Positions 6,271 to 7,350 of a stretch of 7,350 nt of DNA are shown here, piece after piece. Numbering within the stretch: position 1 is the stretch's first letter; the number at the start of each line of letters is the position of its first letter. This stretch comes from Solirubrobacterales bacterium. GTDB lineage: Bacteria; Actinomycetota; Thermoleophilia; Solirubrobacterales; Solirubrobacteraceae. The stretch is taken from contig DAHVAB010000123.1 in assembly GCA_027314825.1 (NCBI GenBank), forward strand, positions 1 to 7,350, read 5' to 3'. The position numbers and the translations under genes were made by a program. Under the pieces are notes generated by a model. The model did not search any database, was not told the origin of the DNA, and saw nothing but the letters and a program-made list of their open reading frames with translations.

Positions 6271-7350
6271 TCAGTCGATCTGCTCGAGTGTCAGCTGCGC
6301 TGCGACGCTCGGGGCCGCGACGAGGGTGATCGGCACGGCGGAGTCGTTGCTCAACGTGATCACGTCGCCCGCGGAGAGCGTGAGCATGGCGCTGCCCTGG
6401 ACCTCGCCCGTCGCGCCCAGGATGGGCACCGGCGTGCTGGCATCGACCGTGCCGTTGACGGCGATGGCGATGGCCGCCCCGACGCCCGCGGTCACCGAGA
6501 CGTCATAGGAGACTCGATACGTGCCGCTGGCGGGCACGGTCACCAGAGTGGAGCCTGCGGCGTGCGAGATGCCCGACAGAGGCCCGTTGTTGGAGAATGA
6601 AACGTTCGCGCCGCCCGGCACCAGTTCCAACGGGGCGATCTCGTACACGTAGCCGTAGGGGAGTTCGCCAACCGATCCGGTCGCCCCCGTCGCGCCCGTG
6701 TTGCCCGTGGCGCCACGCGCCCCGGTCGTGCCCGCCGGGCCGGTCGCGCCGGTGGCGCCCTGCAGCCCTGGCTGGCCGGCTTCACCGGGGATACCTTCCG
6801 TGCCTTCCGCGCCTTCCGGGCCTTCCGGGCCTTCCGGGCCTTCCGGGCCTTCCGGGCCTTCCGGGCCGGTCACCCCCTGCAGACCCTGGAGCCCCGTCGC
6901 ACCGATCGCGCCGGTCGCACCGGTCACCCCCTGCAATCCCTGGATCCCGTTCGCACCGGTCGCACCAGCCGCGCCGGTCGCACCGGTCACCCCCTGCAAT
7001 CCCTGGATCCCGTTCGCACCGGTCGCACCAACCGCGCCGCTCGCGCCGGTGGCGCCGCGCAGACCCTGACTACCGACGGCACCGGTCGACCCCGTGCTGC
7101 CGCGCGGGCCGGCCGCGCCTGTGGCTCCCACGGCGCCGGTGGCGCCGGTCACGCCCTGGAGACCGGTCGCACCCGTGAGGCCGGTCGCTCCGGGGGCGCC
7201 GGTCGCGCCCGCCGCCCCTGTCGCGCCCCGTTCGCCGGCTGCGCCGGAGGCGCCTCGCGGGCCAGTCCTGCCCTGCGGCACGGCACGGTGCCAGGTCACG
7301 AACAGCGCGCCGCGCGCGCATTTTTCACCGTGGGAGATCCGATGCAGCCT
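6271..7350 (-). CDS. Collagen-like surface protein with BclA-like C-terminal domain (N-terminus beyond right edge)
   Basis: 359 residues are visible. Residues 27-227 are 67 uninterrupted Gly-X-Y triplets that should form a collagen triple helix. Residues 228-359 are a beta-rich domain (GYVYEIAPLE, SGTYRVSYDVSV, SAMLTLSAGDVITLSN, AAQLTLEQID) resembling the TNF/C1q-like C-terminal domain of Bacillus BclA, which trimerises the chains. Threonine fills the Y position in 27 triplets (often GAT), while proline is scarce outside a run of six GPE triplets. In BclA such threonines carry O-glycans. A GTG at 7297-7299 is a possible start, but the frame stays open to the window edge and the upstream residues (HRISHGEKCARG...VTW) resemble the cysteine-containing lead-in of other actinobacterial collagen-like proteins, so I treat the GTG as internal. 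A signal peptide may lie outside the window. The gene is first in a same-strand row with the flippase and the GT-C-like gene. Confidence 0.85.
   Translation of the reverse strand, partial: RLHRISHGEKCARGALFVTWHRAVPQGRTGPRGASGAAGERGATGAAGATGAPGATGLTGATGLQGVTGATGAVGATGAAGPRGSTGSTGAVGSQGLRGATGASGAVGATGANGIQGLQGVTGATGAAGATGANGIQGLQGVTGATGAIGATGLQGLQGVTGPEGPEGPEGPEGPEGPEGAEGTEGIPGEAGQPGLQGATGATGPAGTTGARGATGNTGATGATGSVGELPYGYVYEIAPLELVPGGANVSFSNNGPLSGISHAAGSTLVTVPASGTYRVSYDVSVTAGVGAAIAIAVNGTVDASTPVPILGATGEVQGSAMLTLSAGDVITLSNDSAVPITLVAAPSVAAQLTLEQID
6794..6865 (-). repeat. 9-bp tandem repeat encoding GPE triplets
   Basis: Eight contiguous 9-bp units: CCTTCCGTG, CCTTCCGCG and six identical CCTTCCGGG units (6812-6865) on the plus strand. 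They encode six GPE, one GAE and one GTE triplet. The identical DNA, codon by codon, indicates recent slippage expansion. Confidence 0.92.
6908..7033 (-). repeat. 63-bp tandem duplication inside the collagen region
   Basis: Copy 1 (6908-6970) and copy 2 (6971-7033) differ at a single base (G at 6968, A at 7031), which changes Ala to Val. Each encodes seven Gly-X-Y triplets including GAN-GIQ-GLQ-GVT-GAT. Near identity also at synonymous positions points to a recent in-frame duplication. Confidence 0.92.

Larger units (their letters stand above)
6670..7272 (-). repeat. Collagen-like Gly-X-Y repeat region (67 triplets)
   Basis: Perfect three-residue periodicity of glycine with no interruption, reading from GRT to GSV. 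GAT is the most frequent triplet. Repeated blocks of GIQ-GLQ-GVT-GAT occur, and an acidic block of GPE/GAE/GTE lies two thirds of the way along. The DNA underneath is a set of 9-bp-phased repeats. Confidence 0.93.

Noticed and set aside
7070..7321. ATG at 7319-7321 on the minus strand as a gene start
   Set aside because: It is out of frame with the collagen repeat and yields an Arg-rich product ending within the repeat region.
1..7350. tRNA or rRNA genes, insertion sequences, transposase fragments, attachment sites
   Set aside because: Reading both strands I saw no cloverleaf-like or conserved rRNA stretch, no transposase motif and no terminal inverted repeats with target duplications.

Overview
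The window is very GC-rich, and its coding frames are dominated by G/C-ending codons. The protein set points to a high-GC actinobacterium: a cold-shock protein, a membrane glycan enzyme of a type I associate with Solirubrobacterales/Thermoleophilia, and a collagen-like protein with a 'GxxRxxxxGxxCxxG...W...G' lead-in. The lineage is an inference from protein style; no marker gene is present.

Layout from left to right. (1) Positions 1-1241, minus strand: a DEAD-box RNA helicase, complete at its N-terminus and running off the left edge. (2) Positions 1242-1663: a gene-free divergent region with a 13-copy 9-bp tandem array and a strong hairpin in the leader of the next gene. (3) Positions 1664-1867, plus strand: a 67-residue CspA-type cold-shock protein. 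(4) Positions 1868-2097: a convergent intergenic region with a perfect 24-bp palindrome directly followed by five 21-bp tandem repeats. The last repeat contains the stop codon of the next gene. (5) Positions 2098-4665, minus strand: an 855-residue multi-pass membrane protein with a GT-C-like front half and a large extracytoplasmic C-terminal part. (6) Positions 4694-6184 (or 6229), minus strand: a 14-helix Wzx-type flippase of the MOP superfamily. (7) Positions 6271-7350, minus strand, open at the right edge: a collagen-like surface protein with 67 uninterrupted Gly-X-Y triplets and a BclA-like C-terminal domain.

Two functional themes stand out. The helicase and the cold-shock protein are divergent neighbours; both families unwind or chaperone structured RNA and are often cold-induced, so a shared control region is plausible. 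The three remaining genes lie on one strand with gaps of 28 and about 86 bp and read collagen-like protein, flippase, membrane glycan enzyme. The collagen stretch is rich in threonine at the Y position (27 of 67 triplets), the type of site that is O-glycosylated in Bacillus BclA. A testable idea is that the flippase and membrane enzyme build or attach a glycan on this collagen-like surface protein. The sequence shows the adjacency and composition; the functional link is inference.

Short-unit repeats are unusually frequent: two non-coding arrays bracket the cold-shock gene, and two in-frame arrays lie inside the collagen gene.
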